DNA of 64,000 nt. Source: Archilochus colubris (lineage: Eukaryota > Chordata > Aves > Apodiformes > Trochilidae). Below are positions 25,065 to 38,700 of the stretch, in pieces (position 1 is the stretch's first letter; the number at the start of each line of letters is the position of its first letter). Made by a program: the position numbers and the translations under genes. Under the pieces are notes generated by a model. It saw only the letters and a list, made by a program, of their open reading frames with translations. It ran no database searches and was not told where the DNA came from. Location of the stretch: the NCBI GenBank assembly GCA_023079485.1, contig CM041090.1:3780519-3844518 (forward strand), in the 5' to 3' direction.

Positions 25065-25140
25065 GAACACTGTGGAGGGGGCATCCACAACTTCCCTGGT
25101 AAACTGTTCCAGAGCTTCACCTTCTCACTTACTCCACTGT
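25065..25140 (-). mobile_element. Outer CR1 fragment, part 2
   Basis: The sequence resumes the outer element in order: GAACACTGTGGAGGGGGCATCCACAACTTCCCTGG, then AAACTGTTCCAGAGCTTCACC. This is the stretch that should follow CCTTGGACA in an uninterrupted antisense CR1. The match decays after about 25140. Confidence 0.8.
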
Positions 25141-27546
25141 GGCTTAGTTTTCTTGGAAACCCATGGTGAGGGAGTCTAAAAACCCCACCTTTTGGGTGCA
25201 TCAGCTGCTTGCTGTTCTTGTTGATTTTTTCAAATACTTGAAATCATTTGAAAGACAAGGCTTCCCACTGCAGAGCCTGTGATGCCCAGATCTGAGGAGT
25301 TTGCATTTTTGGAGTTGCCAATCCTACCTAGTGAAAATTGCTTTCTGTTTCTGATTTGATTTTTCATTCTCTGACCTATCATTTACACAGTTTTCCTACT
25401 GCCATGCAAAGAAACACAACTCCAAACTGTGTGTTCTGCACCCATTTGGCTTTTTCTCACTCCTCAGTTTTGATGTTCCCTCACAATCTTTGTTTCAATG
25501 CCTACAGTTTCAATGCCTTTACAGTTCAGATGGATTCCTTCCCTCTTGTGCAGGCTTCTTCCAGGTGTGTATCTTGGTATTTTTATAAATTGAAGACAAC
25601 AGCCTGTTAGAGTGTGATCTTGAAAATAAATTTGTACTGGCTTCATGTTCCATTTACATCAGATAGACTTGTCCTAAGAAAAGACACAGTTTAATCAGAA
25701 AAATAGTAGCTTTTGCTTTAATGTTAAGAAGCATTTTCACAGTTGAACACATTTTTAATTGGGTTTTGTGCTTAATACTTTACTAAAGAGGTCATAGAGC
25801 AAATTCATCCTCAATTCTATCCTGATTTGTTTAATTTTGCATATTTTTCCCCCCTCCAAAATAGTTTTATAATGGAGTAACAATTTGGAAGTTCTGCTTC
25901 CAAATATTCCAACCATGAATGTCTGTGTTGTGCTGATGATGGGGTTATGGATGGGGTTATGGATGCGTTGTAGAAGTGTTAAAGTTTCATGTAGTCCTGC
26001 TCCACTCACTGGGTGTATTATGGATAATTTAAATAATCTGTAGGGGAAGCAAAGCAGGGGCTGTGAAGGAGAATGTGGCACATGATCCCCCTGGGCCATG
26101 GAGCACTCCATGTGCTGGAACAGCTCCTGACTCCTCTTTAGTGGGCAGCTAGTGGAAAATAAAATTGCTTCACCCAATTGAGAATCTTATTCTGCATTAT
26201 TAATGTCTGCAGTCAGGGTGGAGAATAGGGTAAACTAACTCCATTTGTACTACAGGAGGGAAACTTGAGGAAAGGAGCAAGATCTTCTTTTAGCAAGAGT
26301 TCTTTTGGATGGGGTTGGGTTTTGGTTGAGGAACTGATGGTTCTGTAGATGTGGCAGGTAGGATACCTGTTCCTGCCTCTAGAGTCAGTGACATCTGGTA
26401 TCTAATGGTCACCCACAAGTGACTTGGTGACCAAGATGTTAATTCCTGGTTTATAAAAAACCAAAAGTAACAGAAGAGCTTTTTCTGTTTTTTAAGATGA
26501 ACAGTTCACACCCTGGTAGCTGGCTGAGTTCACCACAGTCTGCTGAAATCCTCTGGGGTAATGATAGCATGGATTTTGTGTGCTAGCAAATGATGGGATT
26601 AACAGGGTACATTTCCACTGAGGAAATCTGAAAGCTTTCACATTCTCAGAGTTTTTTGGTTTGTTGGTTGGTTTGGGGTTTTTTGGCTGGTTGTATTTTG
26701 GTTTTAGTTTTATTGCTTTTTTTTTTTATAGTAAGGAAGATAAAAAAAAGCAAGCTTCAAGGTATTCAGATGAAATGTTACTATCTATATAACTTGGATC
26801 CAGAGGAACTTGTTGATCTGGGGAATTCACCTGTCCATTTCTGCCTAAACCTTTCACAGACACTTGTGCTATTGTTAAATATGGTGGTGAGAGGAAAAAC
26901 CAGAGGGTGATGTATGGAAGAGAATAAAGTCTAGCAGGGATGGGGAAGGAGTCTGGCAGGAAAACTTTTCTTCCAAGTTCCCTCCTTGCTAGCCCTGGAG
27001 GAGACTTTCATTTCTTATAAAGTAGATTTCACCTGTGAACTGCCTGCCTTTGGGTGCAGAAATGAATTTTTTGGTGACTCTCCAGTGTTGTCAGCAGGGT
27101 TGCTATGATGATCTTGCTTGGAGGAAATTTTTCTTTCCTTTCCCACTCCAAGTCAGTGTCAGCTCCTTTCTCAGGGTGCCCCCTGCTCTCCTGGATGTTG
27201 CAAATGTGCAGTGTTTAACTGAGTCTGTCTTTGCCTGGAAAAATCTTTCAGCTTGTGAGCAGCCTTCCCTCCTGCTGCCTCCCACTTCTTGCCCAGACTG
27301 AACAGGAGACTCTATGACTCAATCAGGAAATTAAAACCAGAGTGACTTAGAAGATGTGAATGGGTGTGGGTGAACTGCCTGACATGGATACACCCTGATA
27401 ACCTTAGTCAGTGCTTATTTCTTTGCCAGACAAACCACTCTTCAGTCCCAGTGCTTGTGGCTATTTTTTTGTTTGCAAAACAGCACCCATCTTGTGGGGC
27501 AGATGTGCCACCCCAGACAGACTCCAAAGTTTTGCAGAATCAACAG

Positions 27547-27548
<2 letters not shown>
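25141..27548. other. Unique non-coding DNA
   Basis: No gene supported. A short imperfect tandem of GGGGTTATGGAT lies at about 25939-25965. A T/G-rich stretch at 26650-26730 creates a chance hydrophobic ORF. Confidence 0.5.

Positions 27549-27599
<51 letters not shown>
27549..27599. repeat. 51-nt poly(T) homopolymer
   Basis: An uninterrupted T run. No LINE, SINE or processed gene is seen next to it. Its exact length should be distrusted because long homopolymers are often misassembled. Confidence 0.95.
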
Positions 27600-27600
<1 letters not shown>

Positions 27601-28837
27601 AGATCTTGTTGATCATCATGTCTGGAATGGATGCACAGCTACCAAATGCTGGGTTTGATTCTATGGGATTAATTTTTACTTTTAATAAAGTGGGTTGTGC
27701 AGACATGTGCACAGTTGTTGAAGCTGAAATTCCTGTTGGCAAATGGAGAGCTGGAAAACATGAGAAAAGACAGTTCAGCAGTAAATCTGAGGCAGCAGTC
27801 TGTATGTTGGGATTGCTGAGAAGCAGCAACTTCTATTAACATCCTGAATGGGTTTGTCTGTGTGAACAAGAAAGGGGAAGAAGATGAGAACAACACTACA
27901 TCCAAAAGCTATCAAGAAAAAATAATTAAATGTCAAGTGAGATAACAACAACATGTCATGACGAGAGCTTTTCTTTTTGGCTTCTCACTATTTCAGTTCT
28001 GAAGGATCATGTGTCCACAGGCAGTGGGTATCAGACAAATGTCTAATTATGAAGCCAACAGTAACTGACACAATTTTCTCCCTTCAAACCTTGCCACAAC
28101 AGAGGTAAGGCTCTACTCTGCTAGCTGTTTATTCCTCTGCCAAATTTTCCCTCCATCTTCCAAGCACTGGCATGTGGCAATGCTGTGTGACCAGTCAGAT
28201 AAAGGTGGACTGAGAATTCTCAGGATGGTAACAAAAGGAGCAGCCAGAGCTAATGGGAGTTCAATAAAAAACTAATTCACTCTCTGCTGATAAGGTTTAC
28301 TTAATTCTTTTCTTCAGGGAAAAATTGATCCCTGATGTTCTTGGTGCCACTATGTCTTAAGCATCAGGATGGTGTGAATGTGCTGCTCAATGCTAATGAA
28401 CAGGGTGGCTGTGTGGGCACTGACTGCTCCATGTCCCTGATTTGCTGGGAGAGCAGGGGCAGGATTGCTGCTGCTTGGCAAATAGAGAACCTCTTTCAAA
28501 GATTAATGCTGAACCTTACATTAGGAATAGGTCTCCAGGCCTCTTCAGATTGGTTATGTGGCCTGTAATGTAGCTGCAATCATGGCTAAAAGTCAAGATG
28601 AAGAAACAGGACACAAATTCACCTGGTAATGGTGGAGGATAGTTGGCTGGGCCAGCCCTTTCAGCCATAAATCTCTCTGGGGCCTTTCTGACAAGAGAGG
28701 CTTCTGCCTGTCCCCAGAACCAGCCTTGAGAACCCACAAGAGGCATCATGTACAATGTGCTGAAGAATAGGCAAGAAACAATCTGGTTATTGGGTTTTTT
28801 TTAGCTTTCATTTTCTAAGTTAACTTTACAAAGAAGT
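27600..28837. other. Unique non-coding DNA
   Basis: No gene or element recognised. The 122- and 142-codon ORFs that run through the neighbouring poly(T) are artefacts of poly-Phe or poly-Lys translation. Confidence 0.5.
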
Positions 28838-28972
28838 GTTGGGTTTGATTTTTTTGTTTGTTTGTTTGGGGGTTTTTTGTTGGGTTTTTTTTTTGTGTGG
28901 GTGTTTTTTTTTGGTTTTGGGGTTGTTTTTTGTGTTGTGTTGGGTTTTTTTGTTTTTTATTTTCTTTTTTTA
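28838..28972. repeat. T/G-only low-complexity tract
   Basis: About 135 bp of nearly pure T and G on the plus strand, made of TTTG, GGGTTTTTT and GTGTTG units. Several GGG and GGGG runs give modest quadruplex potential. It probably arose by slippage. Confidence 0.85.
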
Positions 28973-29085
28973 GAAAAAAATTAGAGCTGAGGTTCTTCAT
29001 TAAACTCATAAATTCCAAACTCAGTGTTAGATGGGCCTTTGATGGCCAAAGAGCACCTTTATTTACCTTGAGTACCTCTTTCTTC

Positions 29086-29700
29086 TGACAGAATCGTTGA
29101 GGTTGGAACAAACCCCTTCAGATGGAATAGTCCAACATCCTTCACTCAAGCAGTCAGCTTGAGGAGGTTGCCCAGGATGATGTGCAGTCAGGTTAGGAAT
29201 ATCTCCAGGGATATTTACAGCCTTTCTGGGCAATCTTTGCACTCTGGGCAATCTCTGGACACCTCTGCAGTAAAAAAAAAAAATAAAAATTTTTCTGTGT
29301 ACATATGGAATTTCTTATACTTCAGTTTTGCCCTTTGTCTTCTCTCACTGCATCACTGGGACAAATCCTTTGCATCTTTTGCTGCATCTTTTTTTAAGCC
29401 CTCCCTTCCAGCATTCATACACATATTTCCCACCTCACCTGAGCCTTTTTTTCTTGAGGCTGAAGAGTCCCAGTCCTTTCAGCCTCTCCTTGTATGAGGT
29501 GCTCCAGTCCCTCTGCCACCTTAGAGAACTTTTGCTGGACTTTCCCAAGGAACTCCAGCACATCTGGTGATGGAGCACCCAGAATTAGGGACAGCACCTC
29601 AGAGGAGACCTAACCGGTGCTGAGCAGAGAGATGACCTTGCTCAACCTTCTTGTAGTGCAGCCCAGGATACCATTTTCTCTCTCTTTGTGGCAGCTGAAC
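29086..29700 (-). mobile_element. Old CR1 LINE fragment
   Basis: The left part (29086-29260) has antisense 3' end features (GAATCGTTGAGGTTGGAACAAACCCC..., then GTTGCCCAGGATGATGTGCAGTCAGG). The right part (29430-29700) matches antisense ORF2 end sequence such as CCTTTCAGCCTCTCCTTGTATGAGGTGCTCCAGTCCCTC. The middle (29270-29400) is poorly matched and A-rich, so there may be an internal insertion or loss. It is diverged and older than the copy at 674-1420. Confidence 0.85.
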
Positions 29701-32700
29701 AAATCTAATTTCTAATCTTATAAACAGGGAATGCTTGAGTGTTAATATAAAAAGATTTTCAACACTAAATAGCACTTACCCTTATGGATTAAGAGAAAAA
29801 TATTTAAGCAGCTGTACAATCACCATGTCAGTAATGCTTAACAAGACATGACTTCTGTAATGTTTTATGTCCTATTCCATGTTGAAATCATTGGGTAAAA
29901 GAAAAATTGTGACAAAATGAGTTAAAATTACATTTCTCCCTCCTTGCCTCCATCCTTTTTTTTATATTTTTTTAAGCTAAAATGAGCATTTCAATAAAAA
30001 CAGAACTTTCATTTCAGTAAAACCAGAATATTTACTATTCTGATTGATTGGAAAACCACCAGGTGAAGTCTCCAGCATTCATCATTTAGAAACCCAGATC
30101 TAAATCTCTGAGCAGCAAGACCTGGTTCACCAGCTGAGGAGATGTGTGCATCCTTTGAAAGGTGGGGGTGAAAATGGGCTGCTCCTGGGGTGCTCTGTGA
30201 AAATGTGGTGTACAACGTGGTGTGAAAATTGTCATGCCAGGACAGAGGGCAACATGTAGTGCTGAAACTTAAAATTGTCCATCTCAGACCTGAGCTTATA
30301 TTGGGCACTGATAACCTCAGACAGACTCCTTAGGATTTCTCAAAGGGAGATCATGGAAGAGGGGACTTCTTTGTCAGAATTTAAAGACCCTTCCTTGAGA
30401 TGCTGGTAAATCTCCAGTCAGCCTACAAACTCTTTATCTAAGTACAAATTTTCTTTGTATTCCTTGTGGAATACTGTGAAATGAAAACCACTCTAATTTC
30501 CCTTGATTCTAGCCCACCTTGAAACTTATCCTGAGGACTGGAGGGTTGTCCTTTTCCATGACATCTGCTCCCACAGCAAAGGTTCAGGATGTGGATACAG
30601 GTGCACAAAATCCAACTACAGAGAAGCAAGGCACAAAGACTGATTTGTTTTGGTTTGTTTTTCTTGAAGCATGGTAATTATGATTTGTGTGCACACTTGG
30701 TTTTTGTTGTTTAAATAATACCTAAGAACAACTGCTCTGAGGTAGGAATTTCCCTCCTGGGTAGGAACCAACTCTCTGACTCTGTCTGCAGGGTGGGATG
30801 TGCAGTCTGCTTGTTAGCAAGAACAGTTCTGTCCTTACAGGATGATCATACAGAAAAATTATGCAGGAACAATTCCAGGCAGAGTCCTGGTACAGTGCAG
30901 CACTCCCACCTCAGTCTCTTAAGCTCTTAGACACAAAATATCACCACTGTAACAACAAAAGCAGCACAGAGCATTTCTTCAGAATATTATCCTCTAGGAG
31001 AGCCTTGCTGAAGGCAGGGAATAGCCAAGAGGCCTTGCCTGGATGATCTGTTACTTTTAGGCAGAAAGCAGCAACCAATCCACTGGGCTTTATGGCTCTA
31101 TTTAAATGAGATGTATGCAGGCAGTGCATTATTTATAAGCAAAAGCATGAATAATTCAAGATGCCCACTCTTAGCAAGTATCCAGCTTGTGCTAGCAGCC
31201 TGCACTAGATGTTTGCTGTCAGGACCTGGAAGACCCCATCAGATAACTCTGGTTTGTTTCTGTGCTCCACTTTGCTCTATCTGCTCTTCCTTTTGTATCT
31301 TTCCAGCTTGGCTCTGTCTTTTATCCAGGGGAGGAGAAGAGGCAATGTATTCTCTACATTATTCCCTTCATCTGGAGATCCTGCACTCTGTCCAAAACAA
31401 ATTATGTAAATCCCTTTTTAGGATCAATGCAACAATTTCATTCCTGTCTCATTGTGATTGAGGCAGGGAGCAATGTTCAAGACAAGGTACTTAAAGGCAG
31501 CATGGCAAAGGGACAGGACAAAGCCTGACAAATCTACTCTGCTATGCTCCACTGCACAGCCTGGGCTCAGCTCTCTGCTCAGGATAGTTGTGGCCCACAA
31601 GTCTTGCTGGAAAGTTTGTGTTGCAGTGCACTTACGAGCAAAAAATTGGTAAAAATTGGTCAAAAGCAGCTCAGCCTGCTTGCTGGATCAGCAGGGGGGG
31701 TGTGCATGGAGATTTGGACACCTGATGTGAGAATAATCTGTGGGCAGGTTACCAGCTGAATGGTGCCCACAAGAAAAAAAAACCCTGGCAGGCAGACCAC
31801 TGTACTATATAGCCAGTTGTCAGCTCAAAGTCAACCAAAATGCAGTTCTTCCAACACAATTTTGCCAATCATCCCTTCCCTTCAGTCCCACCTAAAATCC
31901 AGAGGCTAGAAAAAGACTTCAGGCTTCCTGCTCTCTGGCCTCTTACAACCAGTAACCTGAGTTAGGGTTTGCTAGAAGGAGGTTTTCTGCTGCTTGTCCT
32001 CTGGAATTTGGACACCAATACAGTACAATCCTGAATCCTTGCTCTGAGTTTGAGCATCTCTGAGTGACCTTACTATATGATTACTTACTTCCCTCCAAGC
32101 CCAGAGTAACCAGTTAATTGCAGTCATACTTGCAAACAACATCATGAAGAGTTTTGGAAAGAAGAAATGATTCTTCAGAACCCAGGACATGCAGGCTTGT
32201 TCCACACAGAAATAAACGCAGCAGAGATGTCCAGGTTCCCTGCATCTGAAAACAGATTGGAAGTGCTCTGGCTGTCAACACCATTAGAAAATCCCTCCTT
32301 GAGTTTTGCTGAATATTGCCATGTGCTGTGCTGGGAGCTGAGAACATGTATTCAAGTTCTATATCTATATGGCTACAAATAGTTCCTTATTTTCTGTTGC
32401 TCAGCTTCTCATCTGTTTGTCTGCATAAGAACAGCTCCATAAGCAGCAGTAATATGAAATGTACCCAAGGTACTGAGACACCTGAGTATCATGGTTTGGG
32501 AGGAAAGTGGAGTTAGCCAAATATAGGACTAATAAAAAATAAATATAGGACTTCTGCAACAGCTCCAGAGAGATCACTTCTGTGGTCACTGAAATACAGC
32601 AAGTGGGGTGAAATACAGTTAATTTATGAGTGGATAACAACATTACACAAGTTTAGGTACAAACCAAACACCCTGCAAAGGTGATGCACAGAACTGAGAG

Positions 32701-35700
32701 GCCAAATGATTCTAACACCTCTGGGTGGAAAATGGCAAGTGTTCAAGAGCTTGAGGTGTGTCATAGGATCTCCAACAACAGAACATCTTAGTGAAGTGTT
32801 TGACTGAATAAAGCTCTTGGGTGTTGCTTCAGGACTAGGGAAAAGAGAAAACATGCTGTGTTTTCTTCTGACCTTCCTCCCCCACTCACAACAACTCTTC
32901 TCAAAACACTGACCTTAGTGAAGTGGCTTAAGAGAAAAAAAATAGAACAGAATCACAGAAGCAGTAGAAAGTCCATCTAGGAAAAGAAGGTGTATTCTCT
33001 GCCACACTTAGTTGGCAATAAGCAGCAAGATTTATTTCAAATCCCATGTTACAAATCCAAACCAGTGTGAATTCATGATGCATTTTTACTGTTTTGGTAT
33101 TTTAATGACTGCTTATAAATCCCCTGTGGATGTGCAGTCAGTCAGTCAATGCCAGAATCATCTCACAATCTCCCATTTCTTTTTCTACATCAGCAAAGAT
33201 GGGTTCTGCCCTCCAGGGTGAGGATTAAGTTCATTGTGGCAAAAGCACCCAGAAGATAAAAGCCTCACAGAGCTGCCTTCCAGTCTCTAGATGTTTCCAT
33301 TCTTCTTGATGGAGGTATTGGGCTGGGAAGGGTAAATTCCTCCAAGGTATGGCAAATGATCAAAGAACTTAATGCACTTCATAGTGTGTGACCTGAAGCT
33401 GAGATGGAACATAAAGTTTTTTGATGGAATGAGAAGGGGCTGATGTAACATACAACTTCTATTTCTCACCAAGGGACCTCCGAGGTCCTACCAGTAGTTT
33501 TACTGCAAAATCCTCTTTTGTCCTACAAGATGGGCCAATAAGGGGGGAAATTCTAGTCCAACAAGGGCTTGTTAAGGGAATTTACCATCTGGAAAGCAGA
33601 ATTTGAAAGTCTTCTCAGGGGAGGCGGGCAGGAGCTTTCGTGAAACCTTGTTACAAATTCAGGATCAAGACAGTCACAGCTGAAACATGGACGTGAGATT
33701 CTCTGCTGAGATAGATCTTGTGCTGATTGATGAGCTCTGGCATTCACATCTCTGGTAACTCCAAACTTAATTTCCATCTGCTGCTTATTTTCTTCTAAGG
33801 TACTCCCAGAAAACATAAACTATAAATCACACACAAGTGATGAAGGAACTCGAGCCCTAAAAACTGTTTTGTTTGCTGCTATTCTCCACGAACTTTACTG
33901 TCTGCATCATGGCCAGTGCCTGTCAATACCTGCTTGTAATGGAGAAACAGCTTTCCTCAACACTGAACTGACAAAATATTTATTGCTCCAACTCCTACAT
34001 CTTATAGGGATTCAGGCCCCAGTAGCATGCTGGGGTGTATTTATATGTCAACATTGCACCATACATCCAGATTGAATTTATTTAAATATATAAGAAGGGG
34101 AGAAATAGTGAGGAAATTAGGTGTGTGTGTGTGCAATGGTTTGATTTCGGCTATGTACATTTAGCACTCTGATTACTACAGAACCAAAACGGTTATTAAA
34201 TAATGGGGCATTTATTCCCACCAAAGCCAACCTGCAACAGTGAGAGAGTGCTCCTCTTCTTATCTGGGGAGCTGAAGCATAGCAAGATTAATGCAGAATT
34301 TCATTGGATGGAAAGAGCCTGTTTTTAACATGTGTTTCCAGGACAGGCTTTGTGAAGGTATCTTGAAGGCATTGCAGAGAGAGATCTGTTTTGGGCCCAG
34401 TAAAAATCAGGCTCCCACTTGTGCAATTCCTGTTGCACAAGCTGGAAGGCACGAATGTGTAAATGGGAATGACAGGGGAAGTGGATGTAGATGAATAACT
34501 TTAAATGAATTCATGTTCCATGACTATAACACCACCAATCTGAGAGAGATTGGCTCAAACTGAGGAGGGAAAACCATAAGTAAGCTCTCCAAAGGGCTCC
34601 TATCAGTTGTGCAGCATTAAATTGTGCATCCAAGGACAAAACTCTGCAGCTCAGAGGAGACACTCACAACCCTTGGTGCACATCAGTGACGCTTGGTTGG
34701 GCACAGAGTTTATGGGCACTTTGCTGACCTCCTTGCATCTGTTGCTTCCTCCACATGCCATCAGGCCCAGTTATTTCCACCTCAAAATGAAAACATCTCA
34801 GATCTAAGGATCTAACATAATGTCTTCAATACTGGGGAGTGCCAGCAATAATTTCCTTGAGGGCTCAGAAAATAGAGCAAGATAGAGAAAGGGGTTTTAT
34901 TCATTGAATTTAACATGGCTGTTGATCTGTAGCTTGCAGGAGAACATCTTAGATTCTGCATTTTGACTTAAAAACTTGCTGGGCTTGAAGGCAGCAGCTG
35001 TGGTTTGGAGCCAGAGCAAGGCCACCCACTGCCCTCTGCCCCCAGTGCAGCTCTGGGAATACCAGTAATGAAGTGCATCCCTGTCTGATGGCTCTTTGGG
35101 GGAATAGCTACAATAATTCAGTTTCTAGTAGAGAAGTACCCTGATGAGAACAAAAAGCTGGCTCAGCAAACATTTGCTGACAGATGCCACAGAGGTCGAG
35201 TTCCTTCTTCAGCCTTAGATATCCTCCACCTTCAGCCTCAAAAGCAGCGTAGGCAGTCTGCAATTACTCTGGTTCTGGCATATTTTCCTCTGGGATAGAG
35301 ACCTTCATTCCTCAGGGTTATCCATTTGGCAACTTTTTACCCACCACTACATTTCCTGAAGGCTGCCAGGCATAGTAGCTGGATTTATGTATGGACTCTT
35401 TCTTGTGAGAGGTGTGCTTTCTGAATAACATTCTGTCTAGGAAATAAATTACACGAAAATGTTGCAATCCTGCAGCACGTCAAGGATGATCCTGTGGTGT
35501 AAAATCTCCCTTTCTGTGTGCACAGACCAGAGCAGCTCTTACCTTGGGCAGTGACACAGAGCTTCAGCTTTCATGTTGTCCTCCCTAACTTCCATACCCA
35601 CCCATGCCCAATACATATTCCTTGCTGGTTTTCACCTGTTTCTTGCTGGCTCTCACCTGACCACTACTTTTCAATCATTGTGATGCTTCAAGGCTCAACT

Positions 35701-38700
35701 TTCAAGCTGTCTCAGTCAGACCAGGGCAATCTCTGAGCCTTTCTCACACTCACTGCAGTTTGCCCTGGGTCCTTCCCCAGAGCACAGTGTTCAGCCAAGC
35801 TGCTGCATCAGTTTTCTTTGATGAGCAGAACTGAGCTGCATATTATGGCTTGAGAGAGCCAGAGATTTGAGATATTACCCTATGAGAAACTTGTGTATTG
35901 AACTGTTCTTCAGACTGATTTGTTTGAAGTTCTTGAATTAAAAAAAAAATCTAAAGCCAAGTATCAGCTGAAGTAAAATATTTTATTTAAACTTTAACCG
36001 CTTTGATTTCAAAGTAATCACTCTGAACCAAAGAAAGAGGATTCTTTATTTTTCAGAATGTCAGAACAAAGTGTTTGGGTGGCTTTGAAATGCTTTCAGG
36101 ATGCAAATTTGAAAAACATTGAAACTCAGCCTTCCTCACTTGCTGTCCTCACTTCCCCCTCTGATGCTGGACCAGTCCAACCATCTTCCCTTCAGCTGTG
36201 CCAGGTTCATTCCATTCTGCATCTCTGTGGCTGAAGCCTCTTGGGTGCAGGGAGGAGCCCAGCAGAGCTCCCTGTGGGAGCTGCAATTCCAGCAGGATGG
36301 CTGTGCCTGGCTGTGCTCTGCCTGCTGACACAGGAAGGATGCTGCTGGTACCCCAGCTGGGATGTTTCTAACCCAGCACTCAGCACTGGGACTCAGGAAA
36401 TCTTTTCTCTGTCCAGTGGGACACAGCTGAGCTGTAACTTTGTAAGGTTTGTGGGTATGATGAGCAAAATCTGAACTGAAAGCAGCTCTGGCCTCTCCTG
36501 TTTCAAGAGGTATTCTGTGCAGCACACTTCAAATGACTTTACATACCAGGCAGAAGGGAAAATTCTCTTTCGTTGTTTTCCAAAGTCCTGTGTGTGCTTG
36601 CAGTGCAGTGCCAGTCCCACTGAGGTCCTTGTACACCAGGAATCACTCTCCAGCTTTCAGAGGTGTGCTGGGGAATCACCGCCTGGGAGGCTGCAGGGAC
36701 CAAGCAGAACAGCACAGAACATTTTTCCTAAGCAGCAAAAGAGAAATTTCCCACTGCCTGCAGGACAAAAGCCATGCAGACCCAGCACTGGCTCCTTGGA
36801 GGAGTGGAGTCCACCAGGACAGTGGCCATTTGCAGAAGGGTTTGTGGTGTCAGAATGAAGTGCAGCAGACTGCAGTGAAACACATTTTTTGGTGTGGATT
36901 GAATTCAGATTGGACTCCCAAAGTGTAGTGTTATTTTCCTGTGTTTACCCAAGACAAGGCTGCAGCTCACTTTTCAAATTGCCTTGAATTTGAATTGCCT
37001 GTCTGCTGGCAGATTCTATCAAGAGCTGAAATGGCTCAAAAAGGGAACTGATGAATAAAAATTGTCCAGTTGTGTCACTGCTCAGTGGCTCAACAGCCTC
37101 CTTGCTCAAATCTCACCAAATGACCAAAAATGAGGAAGGCAACAGACTGGAGACACAACCATGGTCTGAGTGTTTCACAGGGGGGGCATGGAATTGTTGG
37201 AGGCCACAAAAAGGTGACTTAAAGCTACTGCCAACACCCAGTTCTTTGCAGCAGGAGTGCTTCTCTACTCCAGACACCTTTGTTGACTGGAGTTTGGGCT
37301 GTTTTGTTTGGATTTTTTTGTTATGTTGTGGTGCCAAACAGCTTTGGGCTGCGCAGAACCTCTGGATTCTGGTGTGTGGTTTTCTGTGTGAAATAAGGTG
37401 GGAGAATGGGGGTAAAGGAGAAAGGAATAATCTTGAAATAGTTTCAGAGCTGACCTAAAAAACCTTAGATCCTGTTTTGATACATTTCCCTCACTCCCCT
37501 CCCTTCCCTCCTGCATTCTGTAATTTTCTGTATTCTGAATCTGGTTTGTTCACAATTCTGAAGTGGCTCAAACTGAGGTTTTCCTCTTTGTATGCAAAGC
37601 TTCTTTGCTTGATAGAAAGACTTTGGCACAGGGAGGCTGACTCTTGCCAATATTGTCTTTAAGGTAATCCGAATACCTGCAGCTCCTTGGTATTTTCTGG
37701 CACCAGAGTGAATTTTTTCTATGTATTAGACCCAATAGTGCAACAGCTGGGTCCTCAGGACACTGGCACTGGATCCAAATGACCAAAGCTCTGGTGGGAC
37801 AGAGTTAGTAACACAAATTTATCACATCCCTTTCTCTGCTACCATAGCTCTGATTTCATTGAGGTATGTACAGAATTAGGTGGTGGAAGGGGAGAGATGA
37901 AAGCAAACAGAGGTGAAAATGGGGAAAATTACTGAGTTTCCTTCTGTGTTTCCTGGTCACTGTTTGTTTCCCAAGCTTTATTCCTGCTGCCAGCACAAGT
38001 CAGAAGGGAGAAAACCCTGAGCCCTGCTTAAAAGGCTCACATAACAAATGTGGTTTGTTTTTTCAAGCTTCCTTCAGTCCCTTTAACCCATGGCTCCTAG
38101 GTGCTCTGGCACCTCTCTCCTGGCTTTCCATCCTGATGCTCTTGAGATAAGCAGTACCCTGGTCCTTAATTTCCAGCCATGGGAACAGTGATGATGGACA
38201 GGGCAGTGCTGGCTGGGGATGTCACTTTACATTTGCTCTTGTTCCAGAAATGCACAACCAACCATTTGCATCAGCTCCTCCAAGAGGCACTGCTGAGTCA
38301 GGCTCTGAGCTCTCACCCAGCTCTGTAATAGCCTTGGGTTCCCCAGAGTATAATTAAGACCAATTCTTGGAGGGAAAAGCCAAAGAACTCAGGAAAGATT
38401 GGTATTGTCAATCCCAATTTAAGCTTATGCTGGAAATAGAAAGCTGGAATATAGCACTGAATAACTGGAAGGGAAAAGCCAATCTGTCTCAGGGAGCTCA
38501 GGACTCCAGTCCTGACTTCAGGTTCTGTCTGTACCCAAGTGCCCTGGAAGGAAGGACTTAATAGGGTAGGAATGGAAATCAGTCATAGCTTCATTAATTA
38601 ATTTTGGGGAGTGAGAGAGGAAGCTTTTATCAAAACAACCAGAAGGAGAAAATGCTAAATAACCTGTGCAAGAGCTTAGGCCAAATAATTCTGTAAGAGG

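Noticed and set aside
27411..27839. 142- and 122-codon ORFs through the poly(T)
   Set aside because: The poly-Phe and poly-Lys runs come from the homopolymer; the flanks have no known protein similarity that I can see.
28858..29088. 76-codon very hydrophobic plus-strand ORF
   Set aside because: It is a translation of the T/G-only low-complexity tract, not a membrane protein gene.
36136..37458. Several 113-135 codon ORFs on both strands
   Set aside because: They overlap each other in different frames, have no recognisable motifs, and the region shows no other gene signal.
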